Of a stretch of 64,000 bases of DNA, positions 16,291 through 25,917 are shown in pieces. Position numbers and translations under genes: made by a program. This DNA comes from Arthrobacter endolithicus (GTDB taxonomy: Bacteria; Actinomycetota; Actinomycetes; Actinomycetales; Micrococcaceae): the NCBI RefSeq assembly GCF_026627425.1, contig NZ_JAPNLH010000003.1, positions 62,001 through 126,000 of the forward strand, given 5' to 3'. The notes beneath the pieces are model-generated. The model searched no databases. It had not been told where the DNA came from and was given only the letters and a program-made list of their open reading frames with translations. Within the stretch, counting starts at the first letter, position 1. Every line of letters begins with the position of its first letter.

Positions 16291-17100
16291 ATGCCCGAAG
16301 TGAATATAGTGAGAGCCGAGGAAAACTCGGCTAGCTCGGACCACAAGGGCGAAGCCGCTTTTTTCGACGTGGACAATACGCTGATGAAGGGCGCCAGCCT
16401 CTTTCATGTGGCGCGCAAAATGTACCAGAAGAAGGCGTTTACCCTTCGTGATGCTGCCGGGTTCGCCTGGAAGCAGGCAGCATTTGTCCTGCGCGGGGAG
16501 AGCCTCGAAGATGTCCATTCCGTCCGCGACTCGGCCTTGGTCCTCGCCGCCGGAATCCGGGTTGAAATGATCCAGACGATGGGCGAAGAGGTCTTCGACG
16601 AGATGATCGAGTCGAAGATCTGGCCCGGCACACTCGCTCTGGCCCAACAGCATCTGCGCAGCGGCCGGCCGGTGTGGCTGATGACCGCCACGCCCATTGA
16701 AGTAGCCAGCGTGATCGCATCCCGGCTGGGCCTCAGCGGCGCCTTGGGCACTGTTTGCGAGATCGAAGACGGCCAGTATACGGGCAGGCTGGTGGGAGAT
16801 ATTCTGCACGGGCCAGCCAAGGCGGTGGCCGTGCGCGAACTGGCCGAGCGCGAACAGCTTGATCTATCGCGCTGCTGGGCCTACAGCGACTCCTTCAACG
16901 ACGTCCCCCTGCTCAGCACCGTCGGGCACCCGGTGGCTATCAACCCGGATGCCCGTCTGCGCCGGCATGCACGGGACAATAACTGGCCAATCTACGATTT
17001 CCGCTCCGGGCGCCGCGCCGCGACCTGGGGACTGCGGGCCGCAACCGGCGCCGGGATCATTTACGGGGGATGGAAAGGCTTCAGCCGCTTCCGTCGATGA
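16291..17100 (+). CDS. HAD-IB family phosphatase (SerB-like)
   Basis: The 269-residue protein has the HAD motifs AAFFDVDNTLMKGASL (nucleophile Asp), VWLMTATPIEV, KAVAVRELAE and YSDSFNDVPLLSTVG. It belongs to subfamily IB, as phosphoserine phosphatase does, and matches the position of SerB1-type genes (Rv0505c) near bS22 and BldC. The substrate is not certain: family members act on phosphoserine or other phosphomonoesters. The final residues contain a short hydrophobic Gly-rich segment. A bidirectional terminator follows directly. Confidence 0.9.
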   Translation: MPEVNIVRAEENSASSDHKGEAAFFDVDNTLMKGASLFHVARKMYQKKAFTLRDAAGFAWKQAAFVLRGESLEDVHSVRDSALVLAAGIRVEMIQTMGEEVFDEMIESKIWPGTLALAQQHLRSGRPVWLMTATPIEVASVIASRLGLSGALGTVCEIEDGQYTGRLVGDILHGPAKAVAVRELAEREQLDLSRCWAYSDSFNDVPLLSTVGHPVAINPDARLRRHARDNNWPIYDFRSGRRAATWGLRAATGAGIIYGGWKGFSRFRR

Positions 17101-17102
17101 AA

Positions 17103-17138
17103 AAGAACCCGCCACCGGGACCGGTGACGGGTTCTTTC
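17103..17138. terminator. Bidirectional terminator between the HAD and bS22 genes
   Basis: AAAGAACCCGCCACC (17103-17117) pairs with GGTGACGGGTTCTTT (17124-17138) with one mismatch. Flanking A and T runs serve both directions. Confidence 0.9.
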
Positions 17139-17156
17139 ACGCTCTGCGAAGTATCT

Positions 17157-17255
17157 CTACTTTTTGTTGCGGCGCTGGTGACGGGTCTTGCGAAGCAGCT
17201 TGCGGTGCTTCTTCTTGGCCATACGCTTGCGGCGCTTCTTAATAACTGAACCCAC
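17157..17255 (-). CDS. 30S ribosomal protein bS22 (AURKAIP1/COX24-domain mini-protein)
   Basis: This is a 32-residue, extremely basic protein starting GSVIKKRRKRMAKKKHRKLL and ending in RRNKK, with 20 Lys or Arg residues. It matches the mini ribosomal protein bS22 of Actinobacteria, which binds 16S rRNA near the decoding centre. It starts at GTG 17255 with GAGGA six bases upstream. It sits next to BldC, as Rv0500B and Rv0500A do in Mycobacterium. It is short enough to be missed by many gene finders. Confidence 0.93.
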   Translation of the reverse strand: MGSVIKKRRKRMAKKKHRKLLRKTRHQRRNKK

Positions 17256-17373
17256 GAAAGTCCTCACAAACTGTTGAGCGACAACGTCCTTGCGGGCGGT
17301 TGTCAAGGAATTAGCTGACCGATCCCAAGGTATCGGTCACAGCCGAAAATGGATCTTTAACAGGGTACCGCTT

Positions 17374-17610
17374 CTAAGCCGTGTCCGCCGAACCAGCCGC
17401 CCGGCGATCCGCCGCGCCCTCGGCTAATGCTGACTGCACAAGAAGGGCCACTGCAGACTCTGGGATGCGGTAGGACCGGCCGAACCTTACGGCCGGAAGC
17501 TCCCCGGAATGCACCAAACGGTAAACGGTCATCTTCGACACACGCATCACGTCCGCAACCTCCGAGACGGTCAGGAAGCCCGGATTCAAAAAGTTCTCAT
17601 CCTGCGCCAT
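17374..17610 (-). CDS. bldC: BldC-family DNA-binding protein
   Basis: The 78-residue protein is a MerR-like winged helix of the excisionase family: FLTVSEVADVMRVSKMTVYR, LVHSGELPAVRFGRSYRIPE. This matches the developmental regulator BldC of Streptomyces, which binds head-to-tail on direct repeats and has no effector domain. It lies upstream of the bS22 gene, 118 bases apart, in the same order as in Mycobacterium. In a non-sporulating genus its role is not defined. Confidence 0.92.
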   Translation of the reverse strand: MAQDENFLNPGFLTVSEVADVMRVSKMTVYRLVHSGELPAVRFGRSYRIPESAVALLVQSALAEGAADRRAAGSADTA

Positions 17611-17742
17611 GATTTCCGCATTCCTAAGCTGGCGTCCATCTGTGCCGGCGCGGAGGGACGCTTAATCCACCAGATAACCGTGTCATAGTAACTTTAAGGG
17701 TAGATGTGGCTATTATGAAAGCCCCCCTCCGGCACGACGACC

Positions 17743-18894
17743 TTACTGACGGGCCAGGACAAGGTCACTCGACACGCTCATGCTGCGGCGGGTGCGTGAA
17801 CTTGCGGCTAAGTGGTCCAGCACGGCAACGGTGACATCCCACTCCATACAGGCGTCGGTGACGCTCTGCCCGTAGGTCAGCTCGGCGGTCCCGTCGGCGA
17901 CAGCGGCAACATCAAGTTTCTGCGCGCCGCCGACGAGGAAGCTTTCCAGCATGACGCCGGCAACTGCATGCGAAGCCGCTCCGCCCGCCGCCAGCTGCGC
18001 CCCGATCTCCAACGCCACCTCGGCTTGGCGGTGGTGACTCTTGCCGCTGTTTGCATGACTGGCATCAACAATCAGCCGAGGATTCAATGCGGCGCCGCCG
18101 AGCCGGGCTGCGGCCGCAGCCACGTCCTCGGTTCCGAAGTTTGGCCCCTGCCGGCCGCCCCGCAGGATCAGGTGGGTATCCTGGTTACCCGCGGTCGTCA
18201 CCAGAGCCGCGCGCCCGTCGGCGTCAATCCCGAGGAAGGACTGCGCAGCCGAAGCGGCCGAACAGGCGTCCAGCGCCACCTGCAGATCGCCGTCGGTCCC
18301 GTTCTTGAAACCCACCGGCATGGACAGGCCGGAGACCAGCTGCCGATGGATCTGACTTTCGGTGGTGCGTGCCCCTACCGCCCCCCAGGACACCAAGTCA
18401 GCGGTGTATTGCGGGCTGATCGGCTCGAGGAATTCGGTCCCCACGGGCATTCCCAGCTGGCCGACCTTGAGCAGGAACTCGCGGGCCCTGTGGAGCCCCG
18501 CAGTGATGTCATGGCGGCCATCCAGCCCCGGATCATTGATCAGCCCCTTCCAACCCACCGTCGTGCGCGGCTTCTCGAAGTAGGCCCGCATCACGATCAA
18601 CAGATCGTCCTTGTGGCGGTCGGCCGCAGAGACCAGGCGGCGGGCGTATTCCAGCCCGGCCGACGTGTCGTGAATTGAGCACGGGCCAACAATCACCAGC
18701 AGGCGGTCATCCAACCCGTCCATGATGGCCCGCACCTGGTCACGTCCACGTTCGACGGCGGCGCTAACCTGCGCGGACAGCGGCAGCTCCCCGGTCAGCG
18801 CGGACGGCGACGGGAGCGCGGTGAATTGGCTGACGCGAAGGTTAGAGGTGACCGGCACCGCGGCCTCGCGCGGGTCTGATGCGCTGCTGTTCAT
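17743..18894 (-). CDS. aroF: 3-deoxy-7-phosphoheptulonate (DAHP) synthase, class I
   Basis: This enzyme condenses phosphoenolpyruvate and erythrose 4-phosphate, the first step of the shikimate pathway. The 383-residue protein has VIVGPCSIHDTSAGLEYARR with the metal-binding Cys, RAYFEKPRTTVGWKGLINDP, ESQIHRQLVSGLSMPVGFKN and DASHANSGK. These are hallmarks of the E. coli AroF/G/H type. AAGGAG lies eight bases before ATG 18894. A 105-base leader carries an aromatic-rich peptide (19000-19059) and a hairpin at 18952-18973, suggesting attenuation. The isozyme letter is arbitrary. Confidence 0.95.
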   Translation of the reverse strand: MNSSASDPREAAVPVTSNLRVSQFTALPSPSALTGELPLSAQVSAAVERGRDQVRAIMDGLDDRLLVIVGPCSIHDTSAGLEYARRLVSAADRHKDDLLIVMRAYFEKPRTTVGWKGLINDPGLDGRHDITAGLHRAREFLLKVGQLGMPVGTEFLEPISPQYTADLVSWGAVGARTTESQIHRQLVSGLSMPVGFKNGTDGDLQVALDACSAASAAQSFLGIDADGRAALVTTAGNQDTHLILRGGRQGPNFGTEDVAAAAARLGGAALNPRLIVDASHANSGKSHHRQAEVALEIGAQLAAGGAASHAVAGVMLESFLVGGAQKLDVAAVADGTAELTYGQSVTDACMEWDVTVAVLDHLAASSRTRRSMSVSSDLVLARQ

Positions 18895-18951
18895 GGGTCC
18901 TGCTCCTTAGCTGGAAGCGGGCCCTGGACAGAACCCGCCGGAAATGGCGAA

Positions 18952-18973
18952 GGACAGAGAATAATCTCTGTCC
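18952..18973 (-). promoter_or_regulatory. Hairpin in the DAHP synthase leader
   Basis: In the transcript, GGACAGAGA pairs with TCTCTGTCC through a four-base loop (9 bp, perfect). A further TTCTGTCC (plus-strand 18926-18933) can compete for the same 5' arm, so two alternative folds exist. This lies between the leader peptide and aroF. It resembles an attenuator, but no T-run follows. Confidence 0.6.
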
Positions 18974-18999
18974 TGTGGGCTCTGAAGGTCGGCTGCGTG

Positions 19000-19059
19000 T
19001 CAGTTAGACGCGGGCTCCTCCAGAGCCAACGAAAAATACGCATACCAACGGTTTGTCAT
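19000..19059 (-). CDS. aroR-like leader peptide with W-Y-A-Y-F cluster
   Basis: A closed 19-codon ORF encodes MTNRWYAYFSLALEEPASN. It has AGGG seven bases before its ATG and ends 105 bases before the DAHP synthase start. Four of residues 5-9 are aromatic amino acids (W, Y, Y, F), all end products of the pathway that the downstream enzyme opens. Corynebacterium glutamicum has a comparable leader, aroR, with an aromatic stall motif upstream of aroF. Stalling when aromatic aminoacyl-tRNA is scarce could control aroF. The function is inferred from sequence and position. Confidence 0.7.
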   Translation of the reverse strand: MTNRWYAYFSLALEEPASN

Positions 19060-19080
19060 AGCCACACCCTAGCGGCGAAC

Positions 19081-19119
19081 CTGCCCGGCCGGCAAATTGC
19101 GGACAACGCCGGCCGGCAG
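19081..19119 (-). terminator. GC-rich hairpin downstream of gdhA
   Basis: CTGCCCGGCCGGC (19081-19093) pairs with GCCGGCCGGCAG (19108-19119) with a single bulge. It begins just beyond the gdhA stop. There is no T-run, as is common for actinobacterial terminators. It separates gdhA from the aroF leader. Confidence 0.55.
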
Positions 19120-19131
19120 CACCCTCCCGGC

Positions 19132-20637
<1,506 letters not shown>

Positions 20638-20658
20638 TTACTGCACATTCGGGCGCGC

Positions 20659-21174
20659 TCAGTCCTTGCGGCGGCCGAATTTGGGCAGATTGGCGAACAA
20701 ATCGGCAGCCTTGTAAGCGGCGCGCCCCACGCTCCGGCCCAGCTGCTGCGGCATTGATCCGTCGCCCTGCTGCGTCATTGACGGACCCGCAGCGGCAAGG
20801 ACGGCGGGAGCCTCGGTCACGGCCGCCGGAAGAATCTGCCCATTGTCCGCTGCCTGCACCGGCTGCAGGCAGGGCCCGTCGGAGGAAGCGCCGTCGAGCG
20901 GCGGCGCCAGGGCCGCCCCATCGAAACCGGCGAGCCATCCGCTGACGAGGTGCAGACCCGTCGGGTTCAGCGCGTAGAAACGTTTTTGTCCCTCGGCGCG
21001 CATGGTCACCAGGGATGCCTCCCGCAGCACGCGCAGGTGCTTGGATATGGTCGGCTGGCTCGCACCAAGTTCGTCAACCAACTGGCCTACCGCTTTATCC
21101 CCCGCTTTGAGCGAATCCAGGATGTCGCGTCGGGTCACCTCCGCGATGACCGCGAAAACATCGTCATTCACCAT
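20659..21174 (-). CDS. ArsR-family transcriptional regulator
   Basis: The 171-residue protein has an N-terminal winged helix (residues about 5-85): VIAEVTRRDILDSLKAGDKA, DELGASQPTISKHLRVLREA, LVTMRAEGQKRFYAL. No cysteine metal site is visible, so it belongs to the non-metal ArsR branch seen beside metabolic genes. The C-terminal half is Ala/Pro-rich and probably disordered, ending in a basic tail. It is alone between gdhA and the acuC-like gene, so the target is unknown. Confidence 0.88.
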   Translation of the reverse strand: MVNDDVFAVIAEVTRRDILDSLKAGDKAVGQLVDELGASQPTISKHLRVLREASLVTMRAEGQKRFYALNPTGLHLVSGWLAGFDGAALAPPLDGASSDGPCLQPVQAADNGQILPAAVTEAPAVLAAAGPSMTQQGDGSMPQQLGRSVGRAAYKAADLFANLPKFGRRKD

Positions 21175-21253
21175 GCCCCAACCCTAACGACATATGCGCC
21201 CAAGGGCATCCGTCGTGGCCGTTTTCGTTGGCCACATCCGGCCCGTAAATTTT

Positions 21254-22465
21254 TCAGTCAAACCACGGATCCAGACCATATAGCGGGAAGATCTCTTTCC
21301 TGGTGGCCATCACGGTGCGGTCCACGGCGTCATTGGGGTTATAGCCGACCTCCCACGAACGCCACCAGAGGTCGACGTCATCGCCCATCAATTCCGGCGC
21401 CGCACACCCGTACTGGTCCAGTACGTGGTCCCGCCATATCCGCGGCACAGCGGTTTTCAGCGGTAGCGCAACGCCGGTGGAGATCGCGATCAAATGGCTC
21501 CAGACCCGCGGGACCACACTGGCCACGTTGTAGCCGCCACCTCCGGTGGCGATCCAGCGGTTCTCGCATAACCCTTCGGCCAGGCGGGAAATCGCTAGGG
21601 CCGCCTCACGCTGAGCGTCCACGCTGGTATTCAGATGCGTCAGCGGATCGTCCCTGTGGGAATCGCAGCCATGCTGGCTGACGATCACTTCCGGCTTGAA
21701 AGCGGTCACCAGCTGAGGGACAACGGCATGGAAGGCGCGCAGCCAGCCGGCATCTCCGGTCCGCGGCGGAAGAGCAATATTGACGGCCGATCCCGGTGCA
21801 TCAGGGCCACCGCTTTCATTGGCGAACCCGGTCCCGGGAAAGAGTGTCAGCCCGCTTTCATGCAGCGAGATGGTGAGCACACGGGGATCGTTGAAAAAGA
21901 TAGCCTGTGTCCCATCGCCGTGATGAGCGTCGATGTCAATGTACGCCACACGACTCACCCCGCCGTCGAGCAAGCGCTGGACTGCCAGGGCGACATCGTT
22001 GTAGATACAAAAGCCGCTGGCTTTGTCCCGGTCTGCGTGATGCATTCCGCCGCCAAAATTCACCGCGCGCGCCGTCCTCCCCGCCAGGACAGCCTCGGCA
22101 GCGATCCATGACCCACCAGCGAGCCGGGCGCTTGCTTCGTGCATGCCAGCAAAGGCGGGATCATCCTCCGTGCCCAGACCGTGGGCAACGTCAGGATTTT
22201 CCGGGTTGTCACTGATGCGCCGGACCGCTGCAATGTATTCGTGGCTGTGCACGGTCTCGAGCTGGCCGTCGGAGGCCACCGGCGGCTCCAGCAGCACCAC
22301 CGCGGGACGGTCGAAGAGCCCCAGGCAATCTGCCAGCCGAGCGGTCAGTGCCAGCCGGTCAGGGGCCATCGGGTGACCCGGACCGAAGTTATAGGCGGTC
22401 ATCGCCTCGCTCCAGACTATGCTGGTCGGGACGGCCGATGGTGCGGTGCTGGCAATCGATGACAT
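21254..22465 (-). CDS. acuC: AcuC-type histone-deacetylase-family enzyme
   Basis: The 403-residue protein has the zinc-dependent deacetylase motifs: FGPGHPMAPDRL, NFGGGMHHADRDKASGFCIY, YIDIDAHHGDGTQAIFF (metal ligands), VSQHGCDSHRDDPLTHL and ATGGGGYN. AcuC removes acetyl groups from acetyl-CoA synthetase in Bacillus, which reactivates it. An acs gene lies about 30 kb away in this window, so the pair could be linked functionally, though they are not adjacent. It starts at ATG 22465, divergent from trkH. Confidence 0.92.
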   Translation of the reverse strand: MSSIASTAPSAVPTSIVWSEAMTAYNFGPGHPMAPDRLALTARLADCLGLFDRPAVVLLEPPVASDGQLETVHSHEYIAAVRRISDNPENPDVAHGLGTEDDPAFAGMHEASARLAGGSWIAAEAVLAGRTARAVNFGGGMHHADRDKASGFCIYNDVALAVQRLLDGGVSRVAYIDIDAHHGDGTQAIFFNDPRVLTISLHESGLTLFPGTGFANESGGPDAPGSAVNIALPPRTGDAGWLRAFHAVVPQLVTAFKPEVIVSQHGCDSHRDDPLTHLNTSVDAQREAALAISRLAEGLCENRWIATGGGGYNVASVVPRVWSHLIAISTGVALPLKTAVPRIWRDHVLDQYGCAAPELMGDDVDLWWRSWEVGYNPNDAVDRTVMATRKEIFPLYGLDPWFD

Positions 22466-22629
22466 CCCTCACAGATTACCCAATCCGAGCGCAGCGCGCC
22501 GCCCGCATCGACACCGCAGTTCCCACGGCGGGTAGGAAAGGTGGTTAACTACTCAACGGAGCGTTTCCCGGCAGGGACCGTTCTTTTCTTGCCGGGCAGA
22601 ACAATTATGCGGGGAGGGACGGGTCTTCG

Positions 22630-24036
22630 ATGACGACAAACCGAGATGTCTGGCACCCGCCGAAGGATTCTGCCCGATTCGGCTTCACGGCCGTCCGCGA
22701 TTTCGTTGATCGCGTGGCCAACAGTTCCCCCGCCCGGCTCACGCTGATCGTTTTTGCCCTGGTGATTTTGCTGTTCACGACACTGCTGTCGTTGCCCATC
22801 GCTGCCTCTGACGGCAAGGCCACTGCCTTTCACGATGCACTGTTCACAGCCGTTTCCGCCGTCTGCGTCACCGGACTTACCACCGTCTCCACCGCCCTGC
22901 ACTGGACGTTTTTTGGCCAACTAGTCATTCTGATCGGGATCTTCGTCGGCGGCCTCGGCATTCTGACGCTGGCATCATTAATGGCCCTCACCGTCAGCAG
23001 GCGGCTCGGCGTACGCGGCAAGCTGATTGCCCAGGAAGCCATGAACGCCAGCCGGCTCGGCGAGGTCGGAACGCTGCTGCGAATAGTCATCACCACCTCC
23101 GTCTGCATCGAACTCGCGCTGGCGCTGATGCTGGCACCGCGTTTCATGCTGCTCGGCGAAAGTTTCCCGCAGGCAACGTGGCACGCCGTCTTTTATGCCA
23201 TCTCAGCCTTCAACAATGCCGGCTTCACCCCGCACTCCGATGGCGTAGTCCCCTATGAAAACGATCTGTGGGTCTTGGTTCCCCTGATGCTGGGCGGATT
23301 CATCGGCAGCCTTGGTTTTCCGGTGCTCATGGTCCTACTCAGCTCCGGGTTCCACGTCAAACGCTGGAACCTGCACACGAAACTCACAGTCCAGGTTTCG
23401 CTCATTCTGCTGGCTGCCGGGGCCATTCTCTGGGGGGCAATGGAATGGTCCAACCCGGCGACCATCGGCCATATGGGGACGGGGGACAAGATCACGCACT
23501 CGATCTTCGCGTCCGTGATGACCAGATCCCTCGGGTTCAACATCGTGGATATGAACTCTATGAATTCCTCCACCATGCTGCTCTCCGATGCCCTGATGTT
23601 TGCCGGCGGCGGCTCTGCGTCAACGGCCGGCGGCATCAAAGTCACGACCCTGGCCGTGATGTTCCTGGCGATCGTGGCCGAGGCCCGCGGCGACAATGAC
23701 GTGAAAATCTACGGCCGTACCATTCCACAGGGCACTCTCCGGGTGGCAATTTCGGTCATAATGATGGGCGCGACCCTTGTCATGGTGGCCACCGGTGCGC
23801 TGCTGGCCATCAGCGGACAGAGCCTGGACCGGGTGCTCTTCGAAGCCATCTCCGCGTTCGCCACGGTGGGACTGAGCACCGGGCTAAGCGCACAACTGCC
23901 ACCGGCCGGGGTCTATGTCCTGTCCATCCTCATGTTTGCCGGCCGGGTCGGAAGTATCACGCTGGCCTCGGCATTGGCGCTACGGCAACGTCGTCAACTG
24001 TTCCATTACCCGGAAGAAAGACCGATCATTGGCTGA
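22630..24036 (+). CDS. Potassium uptake channel subunit TrkH/KtrB
   Basis: The 468-residue membrane protein has the four-fold M-P-M repeat of Trk/Ktr/HKT transporters. Selectivity-filter-like segments are SAVCVTGLTT, SAFNNAGFTP, MTRSLGFNIVD and SAFATVGLSTG. It conducts K+ (and perhaps Na+) inward, controlled by the regulatory subunit encoded next. GGGAGGGACGGG precedes ATG 22630. The 3' end overlaps the trkA-like gene by eight bases. The N-terminal 50 residues are polar. Confidence 0.93.
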   Translation: MTTNRDVWHPPKDSARFGFTAVRDFVDRVANSSPARLTLIVFALVILLFTTLLSLPIAASDGKATAFHDALFTAVSAVCVTGLTTVSTALHWTFFGQLVILIGIFVGGLGILTLASLMALTVSRRLGVRGKLIAQEAMNASRLGEVGTLLRIVITTSVCIELALALMLAPRFMLLGESFPQATWHAVFYAISAFNNAGFTPHSDGVVPYENDLWVLVPLMLGGFIGSLGFPVLMVLLSSGFHVKRWNLHTKLTVQVSLILLAAGAILWGAMEWSNPATIGHMGTGDKITHSIFASVMTRSLGFNIVDMNSMNSSTMLLSDALMFAGGGSASTAGGIKVTTLAVMFLAIVAEARGDNDVKIYGRTIPQGTLRVAISVIMMGATLVMVATGALLAISGQSLDRVLFEAISAFATVGLSTGLSAQLPPAGVYVLSILMFAGRVGSITLASALALRQRRQLFHYPEERPIIG

Positions 24037-24721
24037 AAAAACCAGCTCCAGCTCCAACAACCGCCCCTCGCATAACGCACCCGTCCTGGTGATCGGCTTG
24101 GGCCGATTCGGCGCCTCGACGGCAGAACAGCTGGTGAAGCAGGGCCGGGAGGTTCTCGCGATCGAGCGCGATCCCGTCCTGGTGCAGAAGTGGGCAGGCA
24201 CCCTGACCCACGTGGTTGAGGCCGATGCCACCAACATCGACGCCCTGCGCCAGCTCGGCGCGCAGGACTTTTCCTCCGCTGTCGTCGGCGTTGGCACCTC
24301 GATCGAGTCCAGCGTGCTGATCACCGTCAATCTGGTGGATCTGGGCATCGAGCACCTGTGGGTCAAGGCCATCACCCAGTCGCACGGAAAAATCCTGACC
24401 CGGATCGGCGCCAATCATGTGATCTATCCGGAAGCCGACGCCGGCGTCCGGGCCGCACACCTGGTCTCCGGACGGATGCTGGACTTCATTGAGTTTGACG
24501 ACGACTTCGCCATCGTCAAAATGTACCCGCCGAAGGAAACCCAGGGATTCACGCTTGCCGAATCCAAGGTGCGGAGCCGGTACGGCATCACTGTAGTGGG
24601 CGTGAAATCCCCCGGCGAGGACTTCACGTACGCCCAGCCGGACACCAAGGTTTCCGGCCGGGATATGCTCATTGTCTCCGGTCACGTGGACCTACTGGAG
24701 CGCTTCGCCGCCCGGCCCTGA
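24029..24721 (+). CDS. Potassium uptake regulatory subunit TrkA/KtrA
   Basis: The 230-residue protein has an RCK-N domain with the nucleotide motif VLVIGLGRFGAS and a C-terminal RCK-C domain ending VSGHVDLLERF. It forms a cytosolic ring binding ATP, ADP or NAD(H) that gates the membrane subunit. TTG 24029 is preferred: it lies within the last bases of the trkH gene (8-base overlap) with GGAAGAAAG upstream, giving coupled translation and normal length. The ring and pore genes make a two-gene unit. Confidence 0.92.
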   Translation: MAEKTSSSSNNRPSHNAPVLVIGLGRFGASTAEQLVKQGREVLAIERDPVLVQKWAGTLTHVVEADATNIDALRQLGAQDFSSAVVGVGTSIESSVLITVNLVDLGIEHLWVKAITQSHGKILTRIGANHVIYPEADAGVRAAHLVSGRMLDFIEFDDDFAIVKMYPPKETQGFTLAESKVRSRYGITVVGVKSPGEDFTYAQPDTKVSGRDMLIVSGHVDLLERFAARP

Positions 24722-24733
24722 TGGCCGCCGACC

Positions 24734-25783
24734 CTAGGTGGCCTTGATCTGCAGCACCACCTTCACATCCCCGTCGCCGTGCTTGAAAGCATCGGCGAAC
24801 TGCGCCAGCGGAACTCGACGGGTGATCAATCGTCCCAGCCACGAGGCATCCGCCTTTCCCAAGGCCTGGACGGCTGCTTCGTAGTGCCGCCGGTTGGCAT
24901 TTACGCTGCCAAAAACCACCTGGTTACCAAGGACCGCCTGGCGGTTCATGGCGCCGACATCGACGGAAGTTGTCTTTCCCGTGCTGGAAACGCCCGTCAA
25001 ACAGGCGACCGAGTCGGTTGCCCCGCATGTCATCACCTCGATCACTACCGATGCCACGCCCGTGCATTCCAGCAGCACGTCGGCCTTGACTCCGGAGTCG
25101 GTGAGCGTATCCGTATGGTAGATGGCGCCGAGGTCGCGGACCAGGCCCGGCTTGGGTCCGTCGGTCACGCGATCGAAAACATGGACTTCCAGGCCGCGCT
25201 GGACCCCGAGCAGTGCGGCCAGCAACCCGACCGGACCGGCTCCCGTCACGACTGCTACCTGGGGATCGAAGAACGCCCGGGCGCCGATGCGGTCAATCTG
25301 CTCCCAGGCCTTAGCCACGATCGTGGTCGGTTCCAGCAGCACCCCCACGTCCGCCAGAGACTTATCCAGCCTGACCAGAGCACTGGGCTCCGCACGCCAC
25401 TGCTCACGGGCAAAACCGTGTCGTCCTTTAATCCCGTGCTCGGTGTATCTGCCATTGCGGCACATATCCCACTCCCCCGCCGCGCAGGCCTTGCACGGCA
25501 CCGGGTCAGGCCTGCGGACTATGCCGACCACCAGGTCACCGGGCGACAGGTCTGAACCCTCCGGGACCCGGAGTACACGGCCGATGTTTTCGTGGCCGAG
25601 CACCAGAAACGACGAGCCTTCAGGAGCCTCGCCGTACTGTGCGTCGACGATTTCCATGTCTGTGCCGCACAGCCCCACAGCCAGCCCTTCCACCAGCACT
25701 GATCCTTCTGCGTCAGCGGGCGCGGCTATGTCACGAAGCTCGAGCGAATCTTTCTTTCCCGGGACAATAGTCAGTGCTTGCAC
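24734..25783 (-). CDS. Glucose 1-dehydrogenase-like zinc dehydrogenase (MDR family)
   Basis: The 349-residue medium-chain dehydrogenase has the catalytic zinc region GLCGTDMEIVDAQYGEAP and VLGHENIGRV. It has a structural cysteine cluster (PCKACAAGEWDMC), and VVTGAGPVGLLAALL for nucleotide binding. The arrangement and the Glc_DH-type C-terminus resemble archaeal glucose dehydrogenase, which oxidises glucose or other aldoses. The true substrate is not proven. It is monocistronic and convergent with the trkA-like gene. Confidence 0.85.
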   Translation of the reverse strand: MQALTIVPGKKDSLELRDIAAPADAEGSVLVEGLAVGLCGTDMEIVDAQYGEAPEGSSFLVLGHENIGRVLRVPEGSDLSPGDLVVGIVRRPDPVPCKACAAGEWDMCRNGRYTEHGIKGRHGFAREQWRAEPSALVRLDKSLADVGVLLEPTTIVAKAWEQIDRIGARAFFDPQVAVVTGAGPVGLLAALLGVQRGLEVHVFDRVTDGPKPGLVRDLGAIYHTDTLTDSGVKADVLLECTGVASVVIEVMTCGATDSVACLTGVSSTGKTTSVDVGAMNRQAVLGNQVVFGSVNANRRHYEAAVQALGKADASWLGRLITRRVPLAQFADAFKHGDGDVKVVLQIKAT

Positions 25784-25917
25784 GGTGATTCTCCTTCTCG
25801 CGGGATCTTGCAGGGTCTTGCGGGGGCTTGCCGGATACGTCCGGTGTTATCTTCAGCATACTTACCAACCTTGGCAGGTCCCCGGCCGTCCGCCCAGGCT
25901 CCTGGGTGCATTTCGAC

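Noticed and set aside
19004-19058. Alternative leader ORF in another frame (starting MRIFRWLW) upstream of aroF
   Set aside because: It has no closed short form: the frame runs into the aroF start, and its ATG has no ribosome binding site. The WYAYF frame is closed and has one.
22466-22629. c-di-AMP (ydaO-type) riboswitch before trkH
   Set aside because: Only one short hairpin (CCCGGCA/TGCCGGG) is seen, and the region is too short and lacks the conserved elements.
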